A stretch of 64,000 bases of DNA from Elmis aenea (taxonomy: Eukaryota; Arthropoda; Insecta; Coleoptera; Elmidae): assembly GCA_947652605.1 (NCBI GenBank), contig OX393577.1:22199466-22263465 (forward strand), given 5' to 3'. The notes below the pieces were generated by a model. The model ran no database searches. It had not been told where the DNA came from and saw nothing but the letters and a program-made list of their open reading frames with translations. Numbering within the stretch: position 1 is the first letter of the stretch; the number at the start of each line of letters is the position of its first letter. Below are positions 1-10,760 of this stretch, one piece after another. The position numbers and the translations under genes are program-made.

Positions 1-1
1 G

Positions 2-160
2 AGACGAAACTGGAACGATAGAAAAGGAGGATACTTGAAAGATTATATTAAGGCCAAAAAAAAACAAAAAAAAAAAACGACAAATCAGAAAGTCCCTGAC
101 GTGAAGAAAGACGAAGATGAAAATATGTCGACCGCGGAAAAGTTAGAAGAAGGTAGTAAT
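2..160 (+). CDS. Lysine-rich partial reading frame cut by a hAT end
   Basis: The frame is open from the left edge for 53 codons and reaches a TAG at 161-163. That TAG is the first triplet of a hAT terminal repeat, so the natural end of the protein is not visible. The visible part begins RRNWNDRKGGYLKDYIKAKK, runs into a lysine/glutamine stretch encoded by an A-rich tract, and ends in an acidic segment (VKKDEDENMSTAEKLEEGSN). I recognise no domain and cannot see a start or a splice site. It may be the tail of a host exon or of another transposon protein broken by the insertion. It could also be a chance frame, since A-rich tracts stay open easily. Confidence 0.25.
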
Positions 161-304
161 TAGGGCTTCTTTCCCAGAATCCCGGGTTCCCGAGATCCAG
201 GTCTATTTTTACCTCCGGGAAATAAGTATTGTTCCAGGAAATCCCTGGATATTTTAAAAAGTTTATTTTCGTTTATTTTGTGTTCAGATCTTTCTAATAC
301 TACA
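161..304 (+). mobile_element. hAT element 5' end (first half of a split copy)
   Basis: The segment starts TAGGGCTTCTTTCCC and carries CCCGGG-type subterminal repeats. It aligns along its whole length with the reverse complement of the right end of the hAT at 12592-13424: both share TAGGGYTTCTTTCC, a TTTCCCGGGAAAT-like block, then TATTTTCGTTTATTTTG and AGATCTTTSTAATACTA. In this copy the element at 305-1707 interrupts the sequence, and the homology resumes at 1708. No coding sequence remains. Confidence 0.6.
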
Positions 305-1707
305 CAGGGTGTCCCAAATTCGAGTAAATGCATGGGGATCTCTCTTATCTTAAGAGCTACGAGGTCGGTTAAATTAGGGCAAAGCTAAGAAATTAGATGC
401 TCATCAAATATCTGCAAAGAAAATTTTTATAGCTGTCTTAGTTCAAACTTATTCCAGAAAAACTGAAAAAATAGATTTTTGTTTTTTTTGCCCCATTTCC
501 TACATTTTTTAAGATATCAACCATCTGGAAGCACTTCTCCATGGCAACTTTTTACGCTTTATGTTTTAAGATAACATAAAATTTTCAACAACGTTTAGTC
601 TCTTCAGAAACATCATCAACTTCATTTTTTTAAATAAGGCGAAAAAATTTAAATCTTATAGTCGGATAGCATTTTGTCTTCTGATTTCAATGATATATGA
701 CACTTAATATCTAAAATGATATTTTACCACAAAAATTTGAGAAAAATTCATTTTGTCCAATTTTTTAATCAATTGATCTTATACACAAAAAAGAATTATA
801 ATAATTTTGTTGTTATGTTGAAACTGTCACTTTGACATTAATATGATCGTAATTAATTGTATAATTTGCAACCAGCTGGAAATTCTTCGATATTTGTGCT
901 TTTGTTCGCAATTTTGTTAGATAATTTTCGTTGTGCAAATATGATATTGTAATTGATTTTAATGAATTATTATTAAATAAACTGTTGAAAATTAAATAGC
1001 ATGTCATGAGAAAACAAAATTTTGTGTATATTATGACATTTTTCGAATTCCTTAAAAAGTGTTGATTGTCATATTTAATAAGTGGTTTTCACAAACATGG
1101 AAAATCAGGACATATAAAAAAAAGATTCTAACTGGTTGCAAATTATACAATTAATCACGATCATATTAATGTCAAAGTGACAGTTTTAACATAACAACAA
1201 CAAAATTGTTTGGTTTTTAATTTTTTTTTTTGTATACGATCATTTGATTAAAAAATTGGACAAAATGAATTTTCCTCAAATTTTTGTGGTAAAATATTAT
1301 TTTAGATATTAATTGTCATATATTATTAAAATCAGAAGATAAAATGCTATCCGCCATAGGATTTAAATTTTTTCGCCGTATTTAAAAAAATGAAGTTGAT
1401 GTTTCTGAAGAAACGAACCATTGTTGGAAATTTTATGTTATCTTAAAATATAAAGCGTAAGAAGTTGCCACGGAGAAGTGCTTTCAGATTGTCGATATCT
1501 AAAAAAATGTAGGAAGTGGGGCAAAAAAACGAAAATAATTTTTTTCAGTTTTTCTTGAATAACTTTTGAACTAAGACAGCTATAAACATTTTCTTTGCAG
1601 ATATTTGATGGGCATCTGATTTTGCAACTTTGTCTTAATTTAACCGACCTTGTAGCTCTTAAGATAAGCGAGATCCTCACGCATTTACTTGAATTGGAGA
1701 CACCCTG
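305..1707. mobile_element. Long-inverted-repeat mariner-like element (copy A)
   Basis: The left end CAGGGTGTCC at 305 is matched by GGAGACACCCTG ending at 1707. Arms of roughly 575 bases (about 305-880 and 1130-1707) are inverted copies of each other around a loop of about 250 bases. The right flank is TA; the left flank has decayed to TACA. The shared subterminal box GGTTAAATTAGGGCAAAG lies at 367-384 and is mirrored near 1640. The loop shows no transposase. Short minus-strand frames (813-1007, 1438-1680) are arm sequence, not genes. The element sits inside a hAT remnant, so it arrived later than the hAT. Confidence 0.85.
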
Positions 1708-1765
1708 TATATCATAACACCTCAGAATTTATTATAAATATCTTAATAAACATTAAATTACGAAA
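1708..1765 (+). mobile_element. hAT element, continuation after nested insertion
   Basis: TATCATAACACCTCAGAATT and the following ~40 bases align with the hAT sequence of 12592-13424 (minus strand) exactly where the homology stopped at 304. Removing 305-1707 and one TA restores the uninterrupted order. The similarity fades after about 1765, so the rest of this hAT copy is deleted or unrecognisable. Confidence 0.5.
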
Positions 1766-2859
1766 CAGTATGATACGTATTACCATGTCCTTAAATAGGT
1801 GAATACAATTTTTTTAAATTCCAATTATATGTAGGTACTCGCATGGTAACTAATTTTTTTTTAAATCAAATCAGGTAATTCAATACCATGGCGAAAAAAA
1901 TTTCACTAACAGTTAACAGATTATTTTTATGGCAAAAGATACATTATACAAGAACAGTTAGCGGTTAGAAGGGCCCTTTGATGTAAGTGGATGCATTAAA
2001 TTAAATCAACATGAAACACTACCAATAAATTATTTATATTACAATGGCAATATTGCCTATAAACAAGTAATAAAACCTTTAAATACACTAATTTTTAATT
2101 AAAAACTCCTAATTTATTATCGTTAACCAAATTACGTTAAAGCAAATGTGGGTAACTATTACTACCGCATGTCCAAAACACTAATTAATTCTACACCTTT
2201 ACGACATTAAAAGAAGCGACAAAAGTCAGAGATTGAATAATAAGTGGCTCTATTTGCATTTTAAAGGTAGCGAAATAATTAATGGAGATTTCAGTTAAAA
2301 TTGCCAATAGCTCATGCAAAAACACGGCAGTTGTACTTGCAAATAGAACGAATTTCCAGGAAAAGCTCACCGTGTATTAGGTAACAAAATGTAAATAGTT
2401 TATATGTACATTTACTTCCAGAGAATATCAAGTGTTTGTGCTGATATGGTTTGGTGTCTACTTATATTGTACCTATGTTGTAAATTGTATTGGAAAAAAA
2501 CGAGTTTTAGTGGTATGAAGTTGCATTAAATGAAAATTAAATTTTGGACACCCTGCAAGTAATGTATCAAGTGCAAAAATTGTAGTATGAACTCCAAATT
2601 TTCTTCTATCCAAAGCCACAGTTTGAGTGTTTTCGTTTTAAAAATGGCGGCGGTAGATAATATTAAGTATCACGATGTAAATAAAAAAAAAATTCAAAAA
2701 AGTCCAAAAATCTAGAAAAAGCTACTGCGTTTAGGTAAAGGAAATGCTGCTATCAGTTCCTCTCAAATAGCATGTTAAATCCAAAAATGCAATAAAAAAT
2801 ACACAATTTTATTTGATATAAGAAAGTATATGCCTCCTACTAAATATTTTCATTAAAAA
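1766..2859. other. Non-coding, mostly unassigned
   Basis: AT-rich sequence without a credible gene. The only recognisable item is a solitary element end, TTGGACACCCTG, finishing at 2555. It looks like the right terminus of the CAGGGTGTCC group; no left partner was found. Confidence 0.6.
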
Positions 2860-4330
2860 GACGATATGCAATTTTGGCCATATTTCTGAGAAAAGAACAC
2901 AGAAGAATCTGGCAAAATACGAGGTCACCAGAAAATAAAACTAATTTAAGTCGCACAACTCGTTACTTGAAAAGGCTTTTGGATAAGGACGGGAACGAAG
3001 GAATTCAGCAATATCTGAAAAATCTTACAGCAACAGAAGCACTGATTACTCTTTATGGAAGGCCACAAAGTACCTGAAACATAAAACACAAGCTGTATCC
3101 CCAATCAGAAATAGTGAAAATCGCTGGGTTTGAAGCGATACCGAAAAAACTAAAGTCTGCACAACACCTATCTAAAGTCTTCATGCCATTTACCAGAGAG
3201 ACATAGCGGAATACGAAGAGGACGAAATTCATGACTTTCTTGCTGCCCCCTCCAACTGTCACCTCCTATTAAAAAAATTAAAATAGCAGAAGTCAGAAAT
3301 GTTATCGCTCGACATCTAAACCCTAGAAAGGCACTGGGTTACGATCTAATTACTGGAAACATTTTGAGAGAATTACCCAATGAAGCAATAAGGTTTTAAC
3401 CTATATCTTTAATGCCGTTCTAAAAACTGAGCACTTTCCATCGCAATGGAAAGTTTCACAGATAATTTTAATACCAAAACCTGGTAAACCCACAGACAAA
3501 GCATATCGCCCTATCAGTTAATTGCCCATTCTGTCGAAAGTCTTTGAGAAACTATTGTTAAGAAGATTTAACTCCATTTTACAAAAAAATTGCTTAATAC
3601 CAGAACACCAGTTCGGAGTTAGGCAACAACCGAGCAAGTACATCGAGTGGTCAATGTAATTAACGAGTGTCTTAAAAAAAAATTGAAGTACTCTTCCGCA
3701 GCGTTTTTGGATATAGCGCTTTCGATAAATTATGGCATGACGGCGTACTATACTAATACTAAATCAAACACATCATACCGAGCAATCAATACCAAATTAT
3801 AAAATCCTTTTTCACCAAAAGCTATTTTTATGTAAAACTAAATAATGAACAAAACTTCCCATTTGACATAAAAGCAGGAGTGCATCAAGGAAGTGTTTTA
3901 GGCCCAGTGCTGTATTTATTGTACACGGCTGACTTACCAACTAAACTAACACAGTAGTCGCCACATTTGCCGACGATACTGCTATACTGGTAAGCCAGTG
4001 TGACCCTTACAGCCACACATCGCCTGCAAGAAAGTAAAACCACATCCGAGACAGGCTAAAAAAATGGCGTGTGAAAGCAAATGAAACAAAATCGGTACAT
4101 GTTACGTTTACGATACGATGAAAAGAGGTGTTGTCCTTCAATAACGTTGAATAATCAAACGCTTTCACAAAAAACTAGTGCAAAGTATCTTGGTATACAC
4201 CTAGATCGAAGACTAACATGGAAGCCCCACATCGTTGCCAAACGTAAACGTAACTGAATTTAAAGTCCAAACTGCTCTACTGGCTTCTTGTAAAAATTCG
4301 CAACTGACCACAGAAAACAAGCCTCTGGTG
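2860..4330 (+). mobile_element. Jockey-type non-LTR retroelement, degenerate reverse transcriptase
   Basis: Three-frame reading gives a continuous but broken jockey-like protein. From 2874 a 67-codon piece (MAIFLRKEHRRIWQNTRSP...) matches the linker before the reverse transcriptase. It is followed by IVKIAGFEAIPKKLKSAQHL and by the finger region near 3300-3500 (LNPRKALGYDLITGNIL, then IPKPGKPTDKAYRPIS in shifted frame). The palm motif AGVHQGSVLGPVLY is at about 3873-3914 and the catalytic box ATFADDTAIL has FADD at 3966-3977. KYLGIHLDRRLTW follows near 4180-4220. Many stops and frameshifts separate these blocks and the endonuclease half is absent, so the copy is 5'-truncated and dead. Weak similarity may extend to about 4560. 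Confidence 0.82.
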
Positions 4331-5674
4331 CATAGACTATTTCAAGAAGTGTATACATCGTTTAGCATTAATTGGTACCTACGCGAGTTGAGATAGCTTC
4401 ATTTTTCTTTGAGTATCTTTGGCTGAGAAAGTATTAATTTGGAATTCTGGCTCCTGCAAAACATAAAAATACAGGAGTCGTTCCTGCAAACGTGTTCTTT
4501 AAAGTGGTTAATACGTTGTTTGTATTTACGATCGCATAAAAAATAAACTGCAAGCCCTTAAAAAAAGGTGCAAACAGTGTTTGTCGTTGCTCGATTTGAT
4601 TTTCTTATAAACCGGGCACATTAAAGATTCCAAATTGTTGACTGTGACGTCTCAGAATTGGTTTTGTAATAAGGAAGCCACCATCTATGTGTCCTGAAGT
4701 TGCTATATAACGACGCTAACCTCGTATATATCATCGTTTCAACTTATATCGGCATACCTTTAAGGGCTTATAAAACTCAAAATGCATATCTCCCCATAAC
4801 TCGGTAACGTATCCAGTAAATTCTGCATGTTCGGAGGCGCTCGACGCCTTTATCGCTCAGCGCCAGAGTCCCGTATTATAAAATGATTTACTCTGCAAAT
4901 GGAACTGGGAAATATATGACCATATCTTATACATTATTAGTTATAATAATATATGATGTTCAGCGTTGTATAAGATTTACAGCGTGGCTTTGAAATAAGG
5001 TTAAGAGTACTTTCGTTTAACGGCCATGAATTACTGTAATTTATAAGCACCTTGTATTACCCCGCAATCGAAAAACATCTCACGTTATTTAGCGGTATAC
5101 TTAAGTCGCTTATAATGTTGCAATGCACAAAACGTGAGCTTTACTACATTACAGGATACCATTCAACAAATTGCCTATGGATGCCCGACAGCACAGTCGC
5201 ATTAATGCCATACGATAAAGTATTAAACTGCGCACAGCAGCAGGATAGGATTAAACGACCGCCTATCATACCATGTTGTTTTTTTCATTCACTGCAGACA
5301 AACACTCACTTTAAAACTTACTTAGTTTCAGCTTACATATTGAAAATTGTATTTTAATGTTTATTATTATCAAAACGGATTTAATCGCGTTCCATTTAAA
5401 GTGAAACGAAGATTTTGCTGACCCAAAGTACTGGAATCGAAGAAGCTACTACATATTCGTATTAACCTTCTTTTTATTTATTTATTTTCTTCAACTACAT
5501 ATTTTTTACATACAAGCCATCCCAAAATTTTGGTTTTTGTGATTATTTCGTTATATTTTATTCGTTAAGAATAAACGGTTGTGTTAAATAAATATACGTT
5601 TATAATTTTGTTCAACTTTATACTTCGTTGGTTTTTATGAACATTAATATTAGTTGTCTGTTTATATTTGATTT
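4331..5674. other. Non-coding, no feature recognised
   Basis: The first 200 bases may be decayed jockey tail. Beyond that I see only AT-rich sequence. A 101-codon frame at 5052-5357 has no recognisable motif and no context supporting it. Confidence 0.5.
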
Positions 5675-6110
5675 ACGTATGGATGTGAATTGTGGATACT
5701 TAACAAACAAAGGCTAAATTAGATTGTGGGAAAGAAAAATACCGCGGAAAATACTAGGAGGTGTAAAGGAAGAAGGGATTGGCTGGAAAAGAAGGACAAA
5801 TCAGGAAGTAATGGAGTTGTACAACAAACCCAGAGTGTCACATGCGGTGAGAATACAAAGATTAAGATGGCTCGGGCATGTAATAAGAATGGAAGAAAGC
5901 AGACTTGTAAAAAAAGGTGTTAACAATGGGAGACGGAGGGAAAAAGAAGATAGGCAAACCGAAGAGGAAGTGGATGGTAGGAGTAAAAGAAGACATGTTG
6001 CGGCTAGGGGTAAAAAATTGGAAGGAAAAAGCAGAAGACCAGAACGAGTGGAAAAAAAAATTAAAGATATTTGAAGCCATGGGCCTTGGAGGCCTGTAGT
6101 GCTGGACTAT
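5675..6110 (+). mobile_element. LINE reverse transcriptase C-terminus
   Basis: Translation gives YGCELW at 5677, then a frame with ERKIPRKILGGVKEEG, RTNQEVMELYNKPRV, IQRLRWLGHVIRMEESRLVK (5740-5910). After one frameshift near 5910 come GKPKRKWMVGVKEDM and LGVKNWKEKAEDQNEWKK (to 6098). This order (YGCE-W, ERKILR, RLRWLGH-RM, GRP-RW, DR-W) is the conserved tail of the endonuclease-reverse transcriptase proteins common in insect genomes. Only this tail survives, the usual result of 5' truncation during insertion. One frameshift and one upstream stop (LN*) are visible, so the fragment is relatively little decayed. Confidence 0.82.
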
Positions 6111-7164
6111 ATTTTTTTATTTGATTTACTACGTTGATATTGTATCAATAAAATAAAACCTAGCAACCAAAAATATTGATCAATGTATGTTTTATTTAAA
6201 GTCTTATCTAAATTGAGGGGGGAAGAAAAATATATAGGGTTAGATTTTGAAAAATCGTCCAAGGATTCCGCGACAAAATAAGTTTGGGAAACGCTGTTCT
6301 ACAGTATGGGCTATAAACTTCTTGTTTAGGATAGTCTGGCAGATAAGGAAGGCTAGAGATGCTAAACAGTTTTAAGATCAAAACGGATTAATTAAAGTTA
6401 GTTTGAAACTCATAGCTCCGAAGCAAGTTTGCTTGTAACACAAGTGGATTTAGCAGACTGAAATAAGCTGTTGATGTGGCCTTTATCAAATCAAGTTTAA
6501 GTTAACAACAACCAAAGTTGTAGTTCGGACTATAACTAACCAGTCATCGATTAAATTTTGATTTTGATTATAAAAATACGTGTTTATACTAATAATATGC
6601 GACTTAAATTTAGTCAAAATTGCAATAAACATCGGAGCTACTTAAACTTATTTATTAAATGACTGCTACTGACAAAGAGATCAGAATCTTCAAACTGGTC
6701 TAGAATTTCTTCAGGCTCGATATATTTGGACACAACTTTTCTTTACACGTTCAAAATTTAACAGCTGTTTAACAAAATGACAATTTTCATTTTGACAATT
6801 CGTTTTCATAGTTAAGTAGATTACATAAAAATACGCCCTCGTATTTAGAAAACTCCTGCTAATACCATTATATTCACATGTCAAGTGCTAGTTTCACCAC
6901 ACGCCAACATTTAAAAAAAAAACAATTTTACACACATGCATGATAAGCAAACAGTGGCGTGGCACATGGCCATAATTCATATTATATGCAAATACGCAAA
7001 TTCAGGTTAAAAATGCAGCAAGAACAAAGAGAGTAGTACATTGTTTAAAAAAAAAAAATATGAATGAAGTTTTATATTAGGCAACATAACAAAGTTTATT
7101 TAAATGGAAAGTTCATTTTTTGCAAAATGTGTACTTGCATAATTGTTATTGACAACTATAAATT
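6111..7164. other. Non-coding with a possible hAT end at 6205-6296
   Basis: The only structured item ends at 6296: read on the minus strand it begins CAGCGTTTCCCAAACTTATT, a typical hAT terminus. No partner end or 8-bp duplication was found, so this is a weak call. The remainder shows nothing. Confidence 0.35.
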
Positions 7165-7684
7165 ATTCAAGTGATTCGTAAAAGATTTGTGGGAGACAAA
7201 CCAAATAATTGCAAACAAAGGGGAAAACTATAGAAAAGAGCAATTTAAAGGACGTGGCAACAAGAAAGATATGAACACTCCACAAGTAAGAGACAATGTG
7301 GAAGTCCACATTGAAGAGATAGAACAAACCCTAAAATCCTTTAAGAACAGAAAGTCACCGGGACAAGATGGATTATAAAATTAATTACTATAAAATGCGG
7401 CGGCCAACATCTAAAGCAAGAACTAACGAACCTGATCCAGGAGATTTTGACACACTGTAAAATACCAACCCGGTGGAAAACTAGTACAATCATACTGATG
7501 TTCAAGAAAGGCGATAAACAAGAACCCAGTAACTACAGAGGAATACATTTATTGGATACCACACTGAACTAGTCACAAACGTCATCAGTAACAAAATTAA
7601 CTTAGTAATATCATTAGAAGATGAACAATAAAGGTTTAGGTCCAGAAGATCATGTGTAGATGCCGTATTTGTTCTAACACTAAA

Positions 7685-8889
7685 TGGGTCGATTCTGTGT
7701 CGCTGTCGTAAAATCGTAAAATTTTAAGATACGTGTGAATCGTTAATTGTGGAGTTATAGATTTACGATAATGTCAATTCTAAGCAAAGCTCTATAATCT
7801 TGATCGTAGGAAAACATGGTTACGATGATGCAACTTCACACATATTGTAATATACCATTTGACAACAGTGCAAAAGCGGTAAAAATTCCCAAACTAATCG
7901 TAGAGCCTCGGTATTTAGCGCGAAAAGAACGCCCGAACTCAGTCGTATAGACCAGTCAAGGGGTTAATTTTTGTGATTATTAATTTTCAAAAGAATATTT
8001 TTTGGTTTTTTTAAATCTGTGTAAGTGGTTGCCATATAAAGCTTTTAGTGGGTCATAAAAGTTGATGCGACAGTTCGATGGCATGTCCATCCGGAGCTTA
8101 CTATGATCGATGTTTGAAGGTAACGAAGAAGTCTTTCAAGGTCGTCGACAATGACCAGAGGGTGGTTGCTAAAGAAGTCTTTCAAGGTCGTCGACAATGA
8201 CCAGAAAGTGGTTGCTGAAGGAGTCTTTGAAATATTTGAGGGTGTGGTTTTAGGTGTTGCCGAAGAAGTCTTTCAAGGTCGTCGACAATGACCAGAGGGT
8301 GGTTGCTGAAAGAGTCTTTGAAATGTTTGAGAGTGTGGTGTTTGGGGTTGCCAAAGAAGTCGTCCGGGGGTGGTGGACATTTCAAAGACTTCTTCAGCAA
8401 CCACTACGGCCACCGACTTCTTCGGCAACCCCTCTGTTGAAAAACTACCCCACCCCCAGCAAACATTTCAAAGACTCCTTCGGCAACCACCCCCTTTCGA
8501 TGTCGTAGGGGTGAGAAGTCTTTGAAATGTCCGAGACTTTGAAGGGTGGGGGTTTGCCGAAGAGGTTTTTCAAATGTATGACTATAGGCGGTCTGTTATG
8601 TGTGTCACCAGTAACTAGTTCTTGGAAATGTCAACCAAAAAAACATGAATTAATCTTCCTCTAATAATAGTCCAATTATTAAATTCAGCTCCATATTATC
8701 ACTTAAAACCGCTTAAAATCATCTTACGAGGTTATGTTCGATAACGTCAAGGGCACTCGTAAAATATTTTCAATTACTTCCGATATCGCAAATACTTACG
8801 ATGTCGTAGAAGCCCACGGAATAGCAGATATCGTAAATAATCAAGGTTACGATTTTACGATCGTTACGATATTACACAGAATCGACCCA
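7685..8889. mobile_element. TAA-flanked inverted-repeat element inside the LINE
   Basis: TGGGTCGATTCTGTGT at 7685-7700 is matched perfectly by ACACAGAATCGACCCA at 8874-8889. TAA lies beside both ends (left with one extra A), and the LINE without the insert reads GTTCTAACACTAAGACCG, giving an uninterrupted VLTLRPIV. The three-base TAA duplication fits a Harbinger/PIF-type target (TWA). The interior carries a cluster of short repeats (8126-8560) and palindromic TCGTAAAAT/ATTTTACGA stretches near both ends, but no transposase. It is a non-autonomous element; the family assignment is inferred from the flank only. Confidence 0.7.
8126..8560. repeat. Direct and inverted repeat cluster around GGTCGTCGAC
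   Basis: The unit GAAGTCTTTCAAGGTCGTCGACAATGACCAG-GGTGGTTGCTGAA occurs three times in direct order from about 8128, 8173 and 8260. Variants with TTTGAAATGTTTGAG follow. From 8380 the same words appear inverted (CAAAGACTTCTTCAGCAACC, TTCGGCAACC), so the cluster can fold on itself. The frames 8182-8400 and 8254-8508 are products of this repetition and are not genes. Confidence 0.75.
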
Positions 8890-9633
8890 TAAGACCGATA
8901 GTGGAAAGATCAATAGAATACAACAAACCAGCATAAATGTGTTTCGTAGATCTAACAAAAACATTCGACTGCATTAAAATAGAAGAGGTGGCTCATTTGT
9001 CTCGATAAATACATACCAATAAACATCGTACAAACAATAGAAGACATATTATATTATGACAGCGAAGTGCAAGCTTGCATTAACTAACTAGCACCATCCC
9101 TATAAACAGCGGTATTAGACAGGGAGACTGGCTTAGTCCATTGATATTTAACATAGTAATGGACGAAATTATAAAAAAAAGTACGGATGTGTAAGGGATA
9201 CAGAATGGGCGACAAAGAAGTAAAAATCCTCTGTTATGCCGATGATGCCGTCATATTTGCTGAAAACGAAGATGACCTTCAAAGACTACTGCACGTTTTT
9301 AACATTACGGGAAAACAATATTGAAAATGATAATCTCAGCAGAACAAACAAAATGTATGACCATATCCAAAGAACCAGTTAAAAGTAAACTGAAGGTGGG
9401 CGGAAAAATTATACATCAAGAACTCAAGTTTAGATACCTTGGAATAGACATCACTAGCTATGGGAATATAAAGGATGAAGTGTGGCAGCAGGTAACGAAA
9501 GCAAATAAGGTGACAGGCTGTCTCAATGGTGTAATCTGGCACAACAAATATTGGATGCAAGACACAAAAGCACGAATCTACAAAACAGTAATCAGAGCGA
9601 TTATAACCTACACATTAGAAACACGACCAAGTA

Positions 9634-10410
9634 TCTATCTTCGATGCCCATACAGGGTATCTCGGTTATTATCAGAGATAGAAAAAAACTAAGTACGTAG
9701 TCTCGATTTCTTTTTTCGAGAGAAATCCATTGCCGTAAATAGATTTTTAATCTTTTTTAATTTTTGAAATATAGCCAAAAACTGATTTTTGGCACTTTTC
9801 AAAAATGTTAAATATCTCGCTAAATAAAAATATAGAGAAAAGCTTTAAATACATTTTGGGTATGGTTTTTTGTCCTTAATAAGATAGCGATGCTCAATTT
9901 TTTTTACTCATACGAATATTGATATATTACACCTAACTGTCTTACTTTAAATGGCAAAAACGTCAAATACGAGGCCTTTGTAAAAACGGTTTCGCCTATG
10001 TAAGTCGCATAGATATAGTTATACAGATATACCACAACTTCTCAAATCATAGCGCTTATGCAGGGGTTTCGTTTTTGACGTTTTTCTCCGGAACCGTTCT
10101 AGATTTTTTCAAAAACTTTGCACCATTTTACTTGCAACAAATTGGTAAATAGAAGAATTTCGATTTTGTCCCTGACGATTCCATGGCCAACGCGATCGCT
10201 AAAATTACGTTTTTATACCAATTTTTCTGAAGGAAATGGCCACTGGCACCTATAACTCTGGAAAACATTTAGTTTTGATGTCCTTGATGCAATAAACACA
10301 GCCTTAATCAAATTCTAGCTACAACGTATTGTGACCTTCCCTTGTTAGTTTTTTCTATCTCTGATAATAACCGAGATACCCTGTATGGGAATCGAAAATA
10401 GGCCACCCTG
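9634..10410. mobile_element. Inverted-repeat element (CAGGGTG-type) inside the LINE
   Basis: The right end is CCACCCTG at 10410 followed by TA. The inner part of both termini matches closely: TTCGATKCCCATACAGGGTATCTCGGTTATTATCAGAGATAG near 9640-9685 and its complement near 10350-10395. The outermost ~8 bases are missing on the left, where TA (9632-9633) abuts TCTATCTTCGATG. Removing the insert and one TA gives ACGACCAAGTACATCTAAAA, which keeps the LINE frame open. Terminal repeats are about 50 bases and the interior is non-coding. Confidence 0.72.
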
Positions 10411-10760
10411 TACATCTAAAACTGAAGAACTTATCGAGACCACGGAAATGAAAATACTAACCGCAAGGCGTATTGCAGGAAAAACACCACTACATAGATA
10501 GACATCAGACAGACAGTCCTGCCAGGTAGAAAAAAATAACAAGTGGCTGATGGAACGCAAGAAACAATGGGATCAACATATCAGTCGAATGGCAGACAAC
10601 AGGTTGGTCAAAATTGCCAGAGATAAATCTCTCAATAGCAGACGTAGCGTAGCGCAGGACGGCCCAGAAAAAGATGGAGTGACATCCTAACCCCAATATG
10701 AGGGCAAAACCGAAGAAGGAACAGGTCATGGACTAAAATAGAAGAAAAGAAGAAGAATAG

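Larger units (their letters stand above)
7165..10760 (+). mobile_element. LINE reverse transcriptase, split by two DNA elements
   Basis: Three blocks form one reading order. Block 1 (7165-7684) has EIEQTLKSFKNRKSPGQDGL and, in a shifted frame, MFKKGDKQEPSNYRGIHLLD. Block 2 (8890-9633) has CFVDLTKTFDCI, GIRQGDWLSPLIFNIVMDEI (9112-9171), the catalytic CYADDAVIFAENEDDL (YADD near 9237) and from 9321 a 100-codon frame with KFRYLGIDITSYGNIKDEV and ARIYKTVIRAIITYTLETRP. Block 3 (10411-10760) has ELIETTEMKIL, WLMERKKQWDQHISRMADNR and LVKIARDK, followed by a decayed GRRSVGRP-like stretch. Stops and frameshifts are frequent, so it is dead. The insertions at 7685-8889 and 9634-10410 fall inside codons and their removal restores the order, so both came later. 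The family resembles the insect endonuclease-reverse transcriptase group; I do not assign a clade. Confidence 0.85.

Noticed and set aside
8182..8508. Frames with repeated QRLLQQPL-like peptides
   Set aside because: They arise from the direct and inverted repeat cluster of the TAA-flanked element.
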